A program made the position numbers and the translations under genes. Shown piece by piece: positions 22,082-34,776 of a stretch of 64,000 bases of DNA. The stretch's first letter is position 1. Each line of letters opens with the position of its first letter. This DNA is from Chrysaora quinquecirrha. Its lineage: Eukaryota; Cnidaria; Scyphozoa; Semaeostomeae; Pelagiidae. The stretch covers positions 523,084 through 587,083 of the forward strand of contig JACTAT010000133.1 in assembly GCA_014526335.1 (NCBI GenBank), written 5' to 3'. The notes below the pieces were generated by a model, which was not told where the DNA came from, ran no database searches, and saw only the letters and a program-made list of their open reading frames with translations.

Positions 22082-22953
22082 TTGGTGTACATCGTAGGAA
22101 AGTTAACAGACGATATTAGAATGCTTCATTCAACAATTGAAAATTTAATGATAAAGATTGACGCAAAAACAGAAGAAATTTTTGTTTTAAAACTTGAAAA
22201 TTCTGAATTGAGATCACAAGTAAACAACTTGGTAAACAACGCCCCAAATGTCCCTATGGTACACAAGAAGAATAGTTTCAATAGTGATACCAATGAAACC
22301 GTGATAATGGTAATGGACTCAACTGAAACATCGATTGTTGACGAATCAGAAGACAATGGACACGATGAGATAATGAAAGAGCTTGAAAATCAATGGAATG
22401 CGTGTTCATAGAAAGGAGACAGCGATACGAACAGTATCTTGTTGAAAAGAAAGCTTTGGAACTAAATCAAAGGAATATCAAGGGACTGAATGCGAAGAAA
22501 AATAATAATTCCAGAAAATCTCAAATGCAGAAGAATAGCAAGGAAGAACAAAGCAACTTGGACCAAAAGAGCTCAACACGGAAAGATGGTGCGAAGGAAC
22601 CTGAAGAGCAAGCGAAGACGACTGCAACTCATCAATGGAAAAAGGGAACTGTATTAATCACAGGTGACAGTATGTTGAACGGGATTGACGAAGGTAAGCT
22701 GCAAAATAAACATAACGTTAAAGTTAGAGCTTTCCCTGGGGCAACAACCGATGATATGAAAGCATATTTGCAACCTCTTTTGAAAAAGCACCCTGATACG
22801 GTAATTTTGCATATTGGAACAAACGATGCAACCGGTGATGGAGTTGACTCCGATGTTATTGTTTCCAGAGTTCTGAACATCAAAGCTGAAATAAAGGCAA
22901 GACTAGAAAACTGTAAAGTCATCATATCGCTGCCGATAAAACGCACAATGTAA
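22082..22953 (+). pseudogene. LINE ORF1: coiled coil plus SGNH esterase
   Basis: 22082-22411 encodes a heptad-like segment. 22393-22953 in another frame encodes a basic stretch and an SGNH-hydrolase-type esterase domain with block I GDSML (about 22663) and block III HIGTNDA (about 22810). The domain then runs out of frame (HLNQHGNTR-like end near 23070). An esterase in ORF1 is typical of CR1-group LINEs. Confidence 0.75.
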
Positions 22954-23118
22954 AAGCAAGTAGAATCCTAAAAGAAGTTTGTGAGAAACTCATTGCCTTA
23001 AAACTAGATTTAGTTAACAATGACAACATTACTGAAGAACACCTCGGCCGTAGAGGTTTACACCTCAACCAACACGGAAATACGAGGTTTGCAATGAATT
23101 TAATAAGTAAGTTGCGGT

Positions 23119-25850
23119 ATGTTTGAAAGTTTTCGGGATGAGGATCCCAACAATGATCTGCTAGGCAACTTTAGTCAGCATATGGGTTTCGGAAAGGGAA
23201 TGTCGATTGCATCTCTAAATGTCAATAGCCTTCGTTGTCATTTTGATGAGATTCAGCTTCTTCTCAAATCCTGCGGGGTCCATATAATGGCTCTAAATGA
23301 GACAAAGCTGGACCCTGGATATCCAAAAGAGTTAACCTCCATACCAGGATACCATGCAAGAACGCAGGGACAGGACCTGTTATGGCGGGGGTGTTTCTTT
23401 CTATATAAGGGATTCAATAAAATACAAATGTCGACACGATCTTCCAGCAAATGATCTTGAGTTGATTTGTATTGAAGTTGAACCACCTAAATGCAGGTCC
23501 TTCCTTGTTCTTGCATGGTACAGACCCCCTTCTGAGCCTTTTGGCTCTTTCAATAAGCTGGAGCAGGCTCTTTCCTTTCTTGATCGAGAAAACAAAGAAA
23601 TAATAATGCTCGGTGACACTAACTGTGATCTTTTGAAAAAAATTGATGACCAGCTAGTTGACAATAACGCTAAGCATATTTCAAACCTATATGAATTATT
23701 TAGCTTCAAACAGCTTATTGAAGAGCCAACAAGAGTCACTCTAACTTCTTCCACTCTTATTGACCATGTTGCTACGACAGCTGTTGAAAACATTGTACAG
23801 TCAGGTGTTCTTGAATTTTCAAGGAGTGATCATTTTATGGTTTTTTGTGTGCGGAAATACTGTGGAGCAAAAAAAAACGACCATGAAATAATTAAGACTC
23901 ATTCAATGAAAAATTTCGATGAAGAAGCATTCCTGGCTGATGTTGCAAGCATATGTTGGGAGCGAATAATTGGACAGACGGATAAAATTGATGAGCTGGT
24001 TCAGAATTGGTCAACCATGTTCTCTTTCATCATTGAAAAGCATGCCCCTTTAAAAACTATTCGCGTTTCTGAGAGATATTGCCCATGGGTAAATCATAAC
24101 CTAAGGAGTCTCATGAGGAGCAGAGATAAACTCAAAAAAGCTGCTGTAAAATCTGGGTCTTCCCTAGTGATGAGCTCCTATAGACATCTGAGAAATAAAG
24201 TCAACAAGCTAAATTTTAGCCTAAAACGACAACATTTCACTGAAAGGATAAACAAATTTGAAGGTTATATGAAAGAGACATGGAGGACAATAAATGAATT
24301 AATGAATAAAAGATCTAAATCCACTAATATTGAAACCCTGAATAACGAAGGCAAAAATATTAGTGATAAGAAGGAAATAACGAACACAATGAACCTGTAC
24401 TTCTGTTCAGTTAGGAAAACTCTAGCAGAAGAGATAGAGGATACACCAAACTCTCTTCTGTCAAGTGATTACCAACTGAATCCAAGGAATCTAAAATTTC
24501 AAATCAATAAGGGCTCCCGAAATCAGGGGGGCTATTGCCAAAATTAAAACCTCTAAGGGCTTTGGAGTTGACAATATCTCCAGTTATTTTCTGAAACTTG
24601 CTCTACCCTTCATAGAGGGTTCTCTTGTTTTCATGTTTAATACTTCCTTGGAAACCAGCAAGTTTCCTGATTGCTGGAAAATAGCTCGAGTCACTCCAAT
24701 TTATAAGGACGGAAATAGATATGAAAAATCTAATTATCGACCTATTTCTGTCCTTCCCATAATTTCGAAGCTCTTTGAAAAACTAGTCTTTAATCAAGTG
24801 TACGAATAGCTTAACAGAAACCATCTTCTTTACGACGGTCAGTCTGGGTTTAGAGAATCCTACTCCACAGTCTCATGTTTACTTAAAAATACAGACGATT
24901 GGTACAAGGGGTTTGACACTGGTGATTATTTAGGTACGGTCTTTATCGATCTCAGAAAAGCTTTCGATACTGTAGATCATAAAATCCTACTGGATAAGCT
25001 TAGACACTACGGAATCAGCCTCAACGTAATCAAATGGTTCGATTCATACTTATCAAACAGAAAACAATTTTGTCGGGTCAACGGTGTCGACTCTGAAATA
25101 GGTGATGTTGAAGTTGGAGTGCCTCAAGGTTCATGTCTTGGACCACTACTCTTTCTTACATACATAAACGATCTTCCATGCAGTATCCAGAGCTCTAATG
25201 TATCAATGTATGCTGACGACACCAGTCTTGCCTACAGATCTAGGGATTTGACTCAGCTGAACGAGGCAATAACAGACGACCTTAAAAGTCTTGAAACTTG
25301 GTTAAAGGGAATAAAATCTCACTGAATGTCACAAAAACCCACTCCATGCTTATCTGCTCAAAATCAAAAAGTAATATCGTGAAACGATCGGAAGAAAAAC
25401 TTGATCTCAAAATCCTGGGTAAGAGTTTAGAGGTCGTTCAAAAGACAAAATATCTCGGAGTGCAAATTGACCAAAACCTTGACTGGAAGGAGCAAACAAA
25501 ACATATCTCCTCGAAGGTCTCCAAGGCTATTGGTCTCCTTAAACATTCAAAAAATTACCTACCATCAACCTGTTTAATCAATTTATACAGGATTATAATC
25601 GAACCGCATTTCCGATACTGCTGTTCAGTTTGGGGTTGCTGTAATTCCACAGAAATTTGAGGGAAATTTGCCGCTTACAGAAACTCCAAAATAGAGCGGC
25701 CAGAATAGTTACCGGAAGCAGTTATGACGCTGAAGCTGCACCAATAATCAGACATCTTGGTTGGAAAGCAATCAAAGAATTGATTGATTCAGAGACCAAG
25801 ATTATGGTCTTTAAAACCCTAAATGGTCTTGCTCCCCGTATTTAAAAAAA
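23119..25850 (+). pseudogene. LINE ORF2: APE endonuclease and reverse transcriptase, several frameshifts
   Basis: The endonuclease part starts near 23197 (SIASLNVNSLRCHFDEI), continues after a shift at about 23380 (GGGVSFYIRDS, MLGDTNCDLL, IDHVATT) and ends with the SDHFMV motif near 23830. The reverse transcriptase follows from about 24545: SNYRPISVLP, FIDLRKAFDTVDH, GVPQGSCLGPLLF and the catalytic YADD at 25209-25220. Shifts or stops fall near 24540, 24808, 25315 and 25658. Confidence 0.85.
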
Positions 25851-26734
25851 CTTTTTGTGAGAAATTCACATGAGTCCTTACACACACTACGAAATACATC
25901 AACTGACCTGCGTTTGCCACTCATGAAAACTGCAAATGGTCAAAAATGTTGTTCATTTAGAGGAGCTAAACTCTGGAATTGCTTCTCAGCTTAGTCAAAA
26001 TCTGCCTCATCGCTCAATTCCTTCAAAACGACCGTATAGATAATGATCTATGATTGCTTTCATATTATCCTGCATCTTTTCTTTTCTTTTCTTTGTGCTT
26101 AGATTTTCTTTCAGATATAATTTGTAGTACATTAGGATTTTAAAATATGGTTTCTTATAAAGTATATATAATGTAAGTAGTAGAGAGCCCCTTGAAAACC
26201 AGCACATTGCTGAAGGGTTACTCTCCGTAAACAATTGAAAATGAAATGAAAAAATGTACCAATGTCGATGAATGTGTTTGACAAACTCAATGGACCTTTT
26301 CGGCTATATGGAAGTGAAGTTTGGGTGTGCTTTTACCCACCACCAGTTAGGCTCTATTGCGCAAGACCAAAATTTATTCTGCAAATACCTACTTGATTCG
26401 CAAACAGAAAAAGCTAAACTTTAACTTTAGAAGCTAATTCTATGTTTAAAGAGAAATACCTCTACCTTGACTGTATATGGCGACTTAGGTGCTATCCCAT
26501 CTACCACTTTAAGTATTCTTTTTGCAGTAAAATTGTGCCATCGAATCTCTCAAATAGATGATGAAATTTTGATTAAAAAAGCCTTCCTTAAGTGTTAATC
26601 CCTACCTGATAATACCTCAAAATGGCTAAATATAGTCAAAGCTATTTTGAAGGCATTAGGGCTGTCACCTATCTGCAACTGGAGACAATCTAACATCCCT
26701 GTTTCAAAACTTTTTGCTTTCAGGATTATCCTTA

Positions 26735-27081
26735 GCTGATTTTCAAACTCGAAGCAACTTGGGGGCTCAACTGAACTACTGTAAGCAACTAATAAGTCAA
26801 ACAACCAAGCCTATAAGCTTCCTTGTTGTGGGGACCTTGTTTATTCTTATCTTTTGCATGTTGAAGTTGTTCTTTAGCTAACGTTTTTCCACTAAATGTC
26901 TCCGAAAAGTCATGTTGTAAGCATAATAGTGGACTATTTTGACCCGCGAAGTCAGGGGTGGTTCTTAGGTACAAAAAATGTTAAGCAGCTTTTAAGCTAC
27001 GTTGAGGACTGTAATGTCTAAAATGTTAAGCAACTTTGAGGGCTGGATAAAAGTCCAGTTGCTAAATAAAAAAAAGTGTAC
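26735..27081 (-). mobile_element. MITE of the CACTTTTTT/TTGCTTA family, truncated copy
   Basis: The right end (AAAAAAAAGTG then TA at 27081) and internal sequence match, inverted, the full copy at 56597-56985, including GACCCGCGAAGTCAGGGGTG. The outer left end is missing. Confidence 0.6.
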
Positions 27082-27082
27082 T

Positions 27083-27310
27083 GTAGAAATGATGTCAGTA
27101 AATTAATAGTTCGCCATAATTCTCATTCTGCGGTCATTGTCTCTAGACTTAGTGCATTGGTGCTTCACCTCTCCTTCACCGTCGCTTCTTCCCAATCGAA
27201 ACTTATCTTTGTTACTAATAATTGAAGCATACCTAAACAAAGCCCTTTTCCCATCTGAAACCAGTAGAGTCTATTCTGTGATGTTACTAAGCTTATTTTT
27301 CTAAAAAACT
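27083..27310. repeat. Dispersed direct repeat, copy 1
   Basis: About 225 bp (GTAGAAATGATGTCAGTAAA to the CTATTCTGTGAT region) recurs in the same orientation at 34131-34340 with scattered changes. Confidence 0.7.
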
Positions 27311-29245
27311 TTTATCGATTGAAATCCTTTTTTCGCTCGTGTACCAGCTAGGCTAGCTACACATTTTTTGGGGCCAGTATTGAAACTTTCTTTGATATAA
27401 AGAGTATCATGTTTACAGTAGCTACCAATTATTGTGACTTTCTTAGCAAAAATGTTGGAATGGAATGCAGTTCTTCCTGACACTTTTTTAGCAAAAATGT
27501 TGGAATGCAGAACGTACTAAGGCACTTTAAAAAGTGCACACATAGAACACAGACATGGGATAACTATGCGACACACGGCGACACATGAGCGCAGATTTGC
27601 ACATATACGTATGTAAAATAAAAAAAGATAAAAGGCGAGAACGTTAGAAAATTTCTCACAGGAATGCAACGTCCTTAATTTAAAGAATTTTTAAGAAGTT
27701 GAGCACTTCTTAAAAACCATTTCCTGATTAGAAAAAGTGTATGTTGCTTTAATGTATCCGATATAGATTTATTTACAAGAAACTAAAAAAAGATTGACCC
27801 AGTACTGAAAGTTACTTCAAAATGTATTAGATTTGAGTACTGACAAATTCGTAAGGGTTTCTTTAGAAGTCTATTTTAGTGATAGGGGTGATATTATCTA
27901 AACGATGCTATGTTCTAAGTCTTTTATTGATCTTGGCTGTCCAATTTGTCTGCATGTCACAAAAATTGATAACAGGGTTTATTGCTGATGAAACACAGGA
28001 CATGATATAAAAAGTTTCTTGTAATGAGGGCACAGTTATCGACGGAGTTTCTTTTGAAAAGTTTCATAAACAAAGATACGTTTGATCGCAAGAGGCCCAA
28101 ATAGGCTAATAGACGTTAGTGTAAAGTTTGTCTTGGCTTGCCTTATTTTCACAGATTTATCTTAGAAATGAAATAGAAATCATTACTTTTCCTCATGAAA
28201 TCAATTTTAGCTTTTGAGAAAATAAGCAGCCTCGATTTCAGGTCGCTGATACGTAAGTCTTTTAAGTGACAAGCTGCATGAGCGTGAGCAAGAATGCATT
28301 TATCTTATTTTATAATGAAGGAAACTTTGACATATGCCTTTCCCATCGAATCGAGTGCCCGTCGTAGAGATATGGTGCCCGTACCGTTCACTGGAGAGAT
28401 AACATTGCGTTTGCGGAGTCAATTGGATCCTAAGGTCCTAAGGCCCTAAGGTCTGGTGCTCCATCTATCAGCTGAACTTGCCCAAGTTGTCTTTGATAAA
28501 CCATCCATCCATCAGCTCGAAGAGAAAGGCCAGTAGCAACAACAACAACAACCCGACAATCAACAACAACGCCAAAGAATTCTGTGACGCCGACAAAATG
28601 GCATTTTGCGTTGTCCGTCATAAGCCAATAAATAATTGGATTGCTCCCAACAGTTTCCCCCTTGCAGCCCTATGTCTATAACTTCACTTTTGGCGGGCAC
28701 TCGGACATGATTTTGACTTTTTGGCGCGAAATCTGTAAGAACAACACGCTCAGTCAACTTAGCTGATCTAAGCGTCAAGCAAATCATGGAGAGTTGGTAC
28801 AATGAGCCCAAGGAAAAAGACCATTTTCAAACAATTTGAAAATCGTTGCATTGTTTATTTTATGATAAAAGCATAACATAAAATAGAACAATATAGAACA
28901 TCAAATGAACATTGTTATAAAAACAACTATTTTTAAATTAAACATTAGGCCAAGCTTACGTGCTAGGGTATCGGGTGACCAGGTGGTGGACCCCACTCCC
29001 CTCCCCCCCACCAAAAAAGGAAAAATGGTGGGCTGAAAACTTAAGTAAAGCGTTCTTAAAAAAAACGCAATACTGCGATATTCGAGCAAAGCATGTAACA
29101 TTAAAAGATATCTTTACAAATACATGAAGGTATGGAAAACACAAATGTAGTCTACACAAAGCGAGAAAAATGAGCACATAATATGGGATACTTAACCACA
29201 ATCAACAAATAATATTCAGAAATACATTAACCCTAATCCTACCAG
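27311..29245. other. Intergenic with decayed MITE pieces
   Basis: 27360-27530 and 27765-28110 show GGCCAGTATTGAAACTTTC and ACAAGAAACT pieces of the CACG...CGTG family, without intact ends. 28110-29245 holds a C-rich stretch at 28990-29010 and no gene that I can support. Confidence 0.45.
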
Positions 29246-29559
29246 GTGGGGGTGGAATCCACCCCCCCCTCAAGGAGGGGGGCTTTGGGGGGTATCAAAA
29301 CCCGAAAACCCGGAGGAAAATTCGGAAAAACCCGAAAACCCGGACAAAATTTTGGCAAAACCCGGAAACCCGCAGACAGAAAATCAAAAATCCCGAAAAC
29401 TGCATTGGGTTACCATAATTATTCATTGCCAAACGGTTGGTATCATCGTTTTTTACTTATTTTGCTTCACTAGCTTCATTTCTTTACCAACAACAAATGC
29501 AAATGCCTAATATAAACCGTAGCACAGGATTTTCGAGACTCGCAACAAAAGCGACAAAT

Positions 29560-30400
29560 AACGACTACAATCTGTACCTTGAACCAAGGAAACGCCATTT
29601 GCGTTTTCAATTTCATCCTGGTTCCCTATCGCTATCTCTCCGCTCTCCTTCATATTCGACTTCAACATCCTCGTCATTGTTCGCATCAAACTATCAATTT
29701 CGTTTGCCATTTCATTAGTCCTTCATCTGTCATTCACTCCGTGCCACTTTTAGATCCACTGTCATTATCATCTCCTTCGAAATTCAAATTCAGGGAAACC
29801 ATAGGTGATAGCTCTAGATGTCGCTTCCCAGTAAGTCAAACGTTTGGTGCTTTCCTTTATTTTTTTGCACCAAAGGACCAAGCGTGTTCCAACATCGAAA
29901 TATCAACGCATACCAAAGCTAATCGTTTTGGAAGAGACATGGCCTGAGGCCCATTTAAAACCCAATTGATATTTTCCGAAGACCTGATTTCCTGCTTGTT
30001 ATCGTGGAGAGCATCGCTACAAAATTTAATCAGATCATGTGCTTCGGTCAATGACTCAACTGTATACGAAGAACCCTTCGTGCGCAGAGAGAATGCCTCG
30101 TAAAGAAATCCAATGGCACTGTCAAAGAAAGAAGGATGCTTTATGCTGCTAGTCTGAGCATCGCATACATGAACAACACTGTCAAATTCCGTGCATATCC
30201 CCAGGGGTTGTTTAAAACGACATAATTCAGCTGGACCATCATCATTTCCCTCCCCGGTACCTGCGAATATTTCAAGTTCTCCACATTGTCTACCCCACCG
30301 GAAACCTCTCCTGATTCGTAAAGAGCACATCGGGTCCAAAACTAGTAAGGAAGTACATGGCTCATTCTTTGACATAGCATATCAACAATCTACATATGTT
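29560..30400 (-). pseudogene. NHL-repeat protein pseudogene fragment
   Basis: The minus-strand frame at 30375-29857 has one NHL beta-propeller repeat (EIFAGTGEGNDDG...AELCRFKQPLGIC...VVHVCDAQ), followed by a helical region (AIGFLYEAFSLRTKG). It then skips to SMLEHAWSFGA, which suggests an internal deletion. Beyond 29857 the frame is lost, but an acidic stretch similar in composition continues to about 29560. I recall multicopy NHL-containing genes of this kind in coral genomes; their function is unknown. Confidence 0.55.
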
Positions 30401-31030
30401 CTTGTGTTCTGGAGACCTAAGTTACTTTTGCCTTTCTTGCGAGACACAAATAAACGTACTATTGCGTACTGTCCTAACCCCCGAAACGCAGTCATGAGTG
30501 GATAGCTGATGATTCGCACTACTTTTCACCATGCCGCAGTTTTCTGCGCAACTTCGTCACCATTACACTCTGTCCTATCTACTTCCGCTTCAATCATTTA
30601 TATTATGCGCGGTCTCGGATGGGGTGGGGTGCCTCCCTCCTGGCTTGATCCCCAGTGCTGCGTGCCGTGCGACTAGGGGTATATTTCTTATTTTTACATT
30701 ACTTTTTTTATGTAAATACGTGAGTATGAATTCGTAGTTATAGTTGCCACTGTGGCCGTCAAATCAATTCCAAGGTTTGTTACAATGTTAACTAGACCCG
30801 CTTTTCTTCCTTTTAATTTCAAAGAGACAGAATTTTCAATAAACTCTATTGCCTTGATAGGGTCATTATCTCACGCAAGAAATTATATGCCATGGTGCCG
30901 TTCCGAATCGCAGAGATCTAGCGAGCGTTGTACAACGTTGAAAAGTGTGATTTAGAATTGTATGTAAGAAAGCAGGCCATACATGGTATAATCTAGCTAC
31001 ATAACCGAGGCTTTCCAGCTCTTAAAAGTA

Positions 31031-31418
31031 CACGTTTTTTTTTATAAGAAACCGGTTTATAAGAAACCTAGAACTAGACACCCGAAAAGTTAAGAAACTT
31101 TTAGTACTAGGAGGAAGGAGTTAAGAAACTTGAAAAATTTTTGTGCCAGTTTTTCAACATACTGATTTCACATTTGTGGACGTAGTAATCAATTCTCAAG
31201 CATTTCCGTGTGATTTCTCGCACCAGCATGGCTAATTCTTTGTAATACAATAATATTAATAATTTGCTTGCTATATTCACGTTTTTTATCGATTTACTGC
31301 AGTTCATTTCCATTAAATCAAGAAACTGTTAAGAAACTTTTAGAACTAAAATTTGGCAAAAAATTAAGAAACTTTTAGAACTAGGCCCCGAGCTAGGTTT
31401 CTTATAAAAAAAAACGTG
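31031..31418. mobile_element. Complete CACG...CGTG MITE
   Basis: 388 bp flanked by TA on both sides. It starts CACGTTTTTTTTTTATAAG and ends CTTATAAAAAAAAACGTG. Internal TTAAGAAACTTTTAG pieces repeat near both ends. A TA duplication fits the Tc1/mariner group. Confidence 0.75.
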
Positions 31419-31734
31419 TAAACTTAAATGTATTGACGTTTATCATAGTTTCAAGAACTGTTTATGAATTTCACAAATTGATATATCCTATATGACGGGA
31501 AAAAACCCGAAAACCCGCACATTGTTACTACAATACCCGAAAACCCGAGCTAAAAAATGGCAAAACCCGTCGCCCGTCAAATATGATGAACCCGAAAACC
31601 CGCACGTTTTTTTGGAATAACCCGAAAACCCGAGGGCAAAATCGGCCAAACCCGCAACCCGTAAAACCCCAAAGCCCCCCTCCTCAAGGTTTTCTTGTAA
31701 CTGTTCTGTTGTGTGGTGGATGTAAGCTTCCAAA

Positions 31735-32165
31735 CCAGGCTGAATTTAAAGCTATACGTATAAGCTATGTGTATGTATATTCCTTTGTGTCCAAACTTTC
31801 TCCATAGATGTTTCTGCTCTTCAGTTTTTAAGATTACAATAAAATCATTCTTTGATATAGACGATGCATCACTACATTCTTTGCCTTGCAATTTATAAAA
31901 CAGGACCGGGTTAGATTCGCTCAATTCCCATCCTTTTATCCAGGCAAACACATTTTGCTGATCATTGTCATGACGTTATATATCATTCAAACCAAAGTCT
32001 TTTCGGATATTCAATATATCTCGTGTTTTAACAAGGTGATAACGCGACAGGGATCCACAAAGGCTATTTCGAATGTCATCCAGGATCCTTTCTTTCGGTA
32101 CAGCTCTCTGTAACTGTTCTGCAATCTCCTGTCGCTGTGCTTTTGTGAGCCAAATGTTCTAAAGC
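31735..32165 (-). pseudogene. MULE-type transposase fragment
   Basis: On the minus strand, with one stop near 31980, the sequence encodes TKAQRQEIAEQLQ...ERILDDIRNSLCG, then FAWIKGWELSESNPVLFYK and a segment ending in HLWRKFGHKGI where the DDE catalytic core should begin. It resembles the N-terminal part of Mutator-like (MULE/SWIM) transposases by eye. The catalytic core is missing. Confidence 0.5.
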
Positions 32166-32336
32166 TCCTTTCGGTGGAAAAAGTTCAACTCGACAGGAAA
32201 ATGTTCCCGTGCAAAAATGTGATGAGCAACGTGCGCATGCCCACGTGATTATTTTCCCGTTCCCGTTCTCGTTCAAAGGCCAAAAGGACAAGTGGAAATC
32301 CAGCTTAACTGTCTAAGAATCCAACGAGTCTAACCA

Positions 32337-32361
32337 TGGGGGGGGGGGGGGGGGGGGGGGA
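32337..32361. repeat. Poly-G run
   Basis: About 24 G with one A. This is a likely slippage or assembly-sensitive site, and it could form a G-quadruplex. Confidence 0.9.
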
Positions 32362-32892
32362 GGGGGGCTGGAAGTGAAGTTGCGAGTGCGTTCTCGTAGT
32401 GGTTGGAAACGAGGCAAAACAGTGCCAGTTGATCAATGTATGGCTGCCAGACAACGCGTGAAAATGCAGCGATCACGATCTTGATATTGAGGAAGGACGA
32501 CCTAATTAGGTTTTGCATTTGACGATCGTGAGACTCAGGAACATCATATATCTCCAAACATCCCATATCCCCAACAATTTTCTAGTCATAGCCCTTATCC
32601 CTGTTTTGTTTTCTTGGAAAATCCTTTATTTACTAGCCTTTGTCCCGAGGCGCGGGCTTTTGCGCTCCACCGGTCACTTAGACCTCTGCCTTGCAACCGT
32701 TGTTTATGAACGGGTGATTCTAAAGAATAAATTAGTTTGGTTACGGGACACGATTATTGCTAGAAAAGTATCAGACAAAACTGTTTCTGTGATGTTTTAT
32801 GTTGCCTTTATGAGCGTCTCTAATTTCTATATCGCCCACACGAACCCTTAAAGTAAGTGAAGAACTTTGTATGAGATATCCATTATAGTATA

Positions 32893-33768
32893 CACTTTTT
32901 TCAATAAGCAACTGGACCAGCCCTCAAGAGTTGCTTAATATGTCTAGTATTTCAGCCCTCGCTGAATGACTGGTGCCCCCTTAAATCTTCTATTTTGGCT
33001 CTTTTCTGGCTTTTAAATGTAATTGACAAGTTTGCAAGGATGTCATCATCAGGTCGTTAGCCAGGGTCCGGCCGTTGGTGCACCGAATCCCTGACCAACT
33101 TCCTTCACTTCGCCCGGTCTCCCGTGATCTTTCGCAACTCCGTTCCGTTCTTTCCGCTCCACTCTGTCACATCTGCCATCCATGCCCTTCTCGGCCTTGC
33201 TCTTCCTCTTCTTCCTTCCGTCATCCCCTCCATCACCGCTCTTGCTAAACCGTCCCCTCGTACCACATGACCATAATACTTAAGCTTTCGTTTCTTTAAA
33301 ATCTCAGACTTCTTTAAAATCTCAGACTCTACAGCAGACTCTGGCTGATACCCGCATCTTCTTTCAATTTCTCTTTGCATAAATATGTTTGTCTTTTTAT
33401 CCTTCCAAGTGATTCCTAATAATCTCCTATAGCTTTTCATTTCAAATGCTCTGAATTTCTTCTCATCTTTTGCAGTTAATGTCCAGCTTTCGCCTAGTGC
33501 TTTCATCCGTAGTAGCTTATTTTTAATGCTGATGTTCCTTGCTTTCCATGTTTTTTCCATTTTCATCAGTACGTTTGTTGCTCTTCTTTTTCCTACCACC
33601 ATCACCTTGCTCTTTTCAGTGCTGATTTCCATACCAAATCTTTGTGACGCATTTTCTAGTCTTTAAGTGATTTCCAGATGTACATTATAAAGAAAGCTAT
33701 TTCACCAAAAATTTTAACAAAATCTCGGCCCTAGTTGCTTATTGACCAGCTGCTTATAAGAAAAGTGT
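32893..33768. mobile_element. CACTTTTTT/TTGCTTA MITE carrying a nested LINE fragment
   Basis: The MITE starts CACTTTTTTCAATAAGCAAC after TA and ends GCTTATAAGAAAAGTG before TA. It matches 58717-58963 on both sides of an insertion at 33044-33676, which is flanked by the 5-bp repeat GATGT. Confidence 0.75.
33044..33676 (-). mobile_element. RTE-type LINE C-terminal fragment, nested
   Basis: The minus strand encodes the end of an RTE-like reverse transcriptase: ISTEKSKVMVVGK, then (with an internal deletion) ESWTLTAKDEKKFRAFEM, SYRRLLGITWKD, LKYYGHVVRGD and the closing RPRRAWMADVTEW. The 3' end on this strand is a GATGATG tail at 33044-33050, as RTE elements have. GATGT at 33039-33043 and 33677-33681 is the target duplication. 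Confidence 0.75.
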
Positions 33769-34130
33769 AGATATGGTATGATAAATGAGAAACTAAGTAA
33801 TCCGTTACTGTTAACCATATTTTTAGTCTAGAACCATTTTTGGCAGTTTGCATGTCAAGTCATTCTGTATTTTGGGTCTGAATTTTCGGGTCATTCTATT
33901 TTTTTGGGTAGTTGAAATTTTCTCTCGGACGAGCATCCCTGTCAAAGAAATGATTGTTTGCCCCCTGGGTTTATACCAAAACTCCACAAAAATTTTCCAT
34001 GAACCCTTATGTCGCTTAAGAATAATTTTAGAATATTTTAGGCTGTAAAGCGAGAAATTTTATTTAAGAATAAACATGGCTCAGCAGCTCAGCAAAGGTA
34101 TTCGTTGAGTGCATAAATATGTAATACTGT

Positions 34131-34340
34131 AGAAATGATGTCAGTAAATTACTCCTTAATCCATAGCCATAATCCTCATTCTTTGGTCATTATCTCTCGA
34201 CTTCTTGCGTTGCTGGGTGCTTCACCTTTGCTTCTTCCCAATCGAAACTCATCTTTATCAAACAAACAAAGCCCTTTTCCCATCTGAAACCAGTAGAGTC
34301 TGTTCTGTGATAATACTTACATTTACTTTTAAGAAACTTT
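34131..34340. repeat. Dispersed direct repeat, copy 2
   Basis: Second copy of the 27083-27310 repeat. Shared blocks include GTAGAAATGATGTCAGTAAA and TTTCCCATCTGAAACCAGTA. Both copies lie next to MITE-like sequence. Confidence 0.7.
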
Positions 34341-34776
34341 TATTTTAAGTATAAGATTATTTATGGCTGAGTTTCATGGACTGAAAGTCTTTTTTCACTT
34401 GTCTTCCAGCAATGGGGGGGGGGAGTACTTAATATATTTTGGGTACTGGGGACGTGCCGCCGAAAATGGTATCGTTTTTCAAGACACCTGAAGAAGCCTT
34501 GCTTGGCAGGGCGAAAAATTAGTAAAATATAGAAATAAAACCTATAGCTTTGCATTGTTCCTTGCGTCCCGGTGTTCCTGCCTGGTTCTTTATTTATCTA
34601 TCTCTTTCGCCGCAAGAATAGCAATTCTTAACGAAGCAAAGTGGTATTTTCTTTTTTACTATCTAAAACTTTATTCCTGTTCGTCGCCTTGACATTAATG
34701 AGTCCTAGTATCTTTTTAAGCAATTATTTTAGTAGTTTAGTTTGGTTTAGTAGGTTGATTATTTGTATAAGTTGTA

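Larger units (their letters stand above)
22082..26255 (+). mobile_element. CR1/L2-type LINE, near full length but broken
   Basis: ORF1, ORF2 and a 3' end (GAAAATGAAATGAAA near 26240) lie in order on one strand. Frameshifts and stops show that it is dead. The 3' part (25846-26230) keeps a decayed C-terminus (SFRGAKLWN). Confidence 0.8.
29246..31690. repeat. Segment bounded by inverted CCCGAAAACCCG-rich ends
   Basis: The left end (CCCCTCAAGGAGGGGGGCTT, then several ACCCGAAAACCCG units to about 29400) matches, inverted at the outer edge, the right end (CCCGAAAACCCG units from 31497, then CCCCAAAGCCCCCCTCCTCA at about 31665-31684). It may be an inserted element of about 2.4 kb; the enclosed sequence includes the NHL pseudogene and a smaller MITE. 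Confidence 0.45.
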
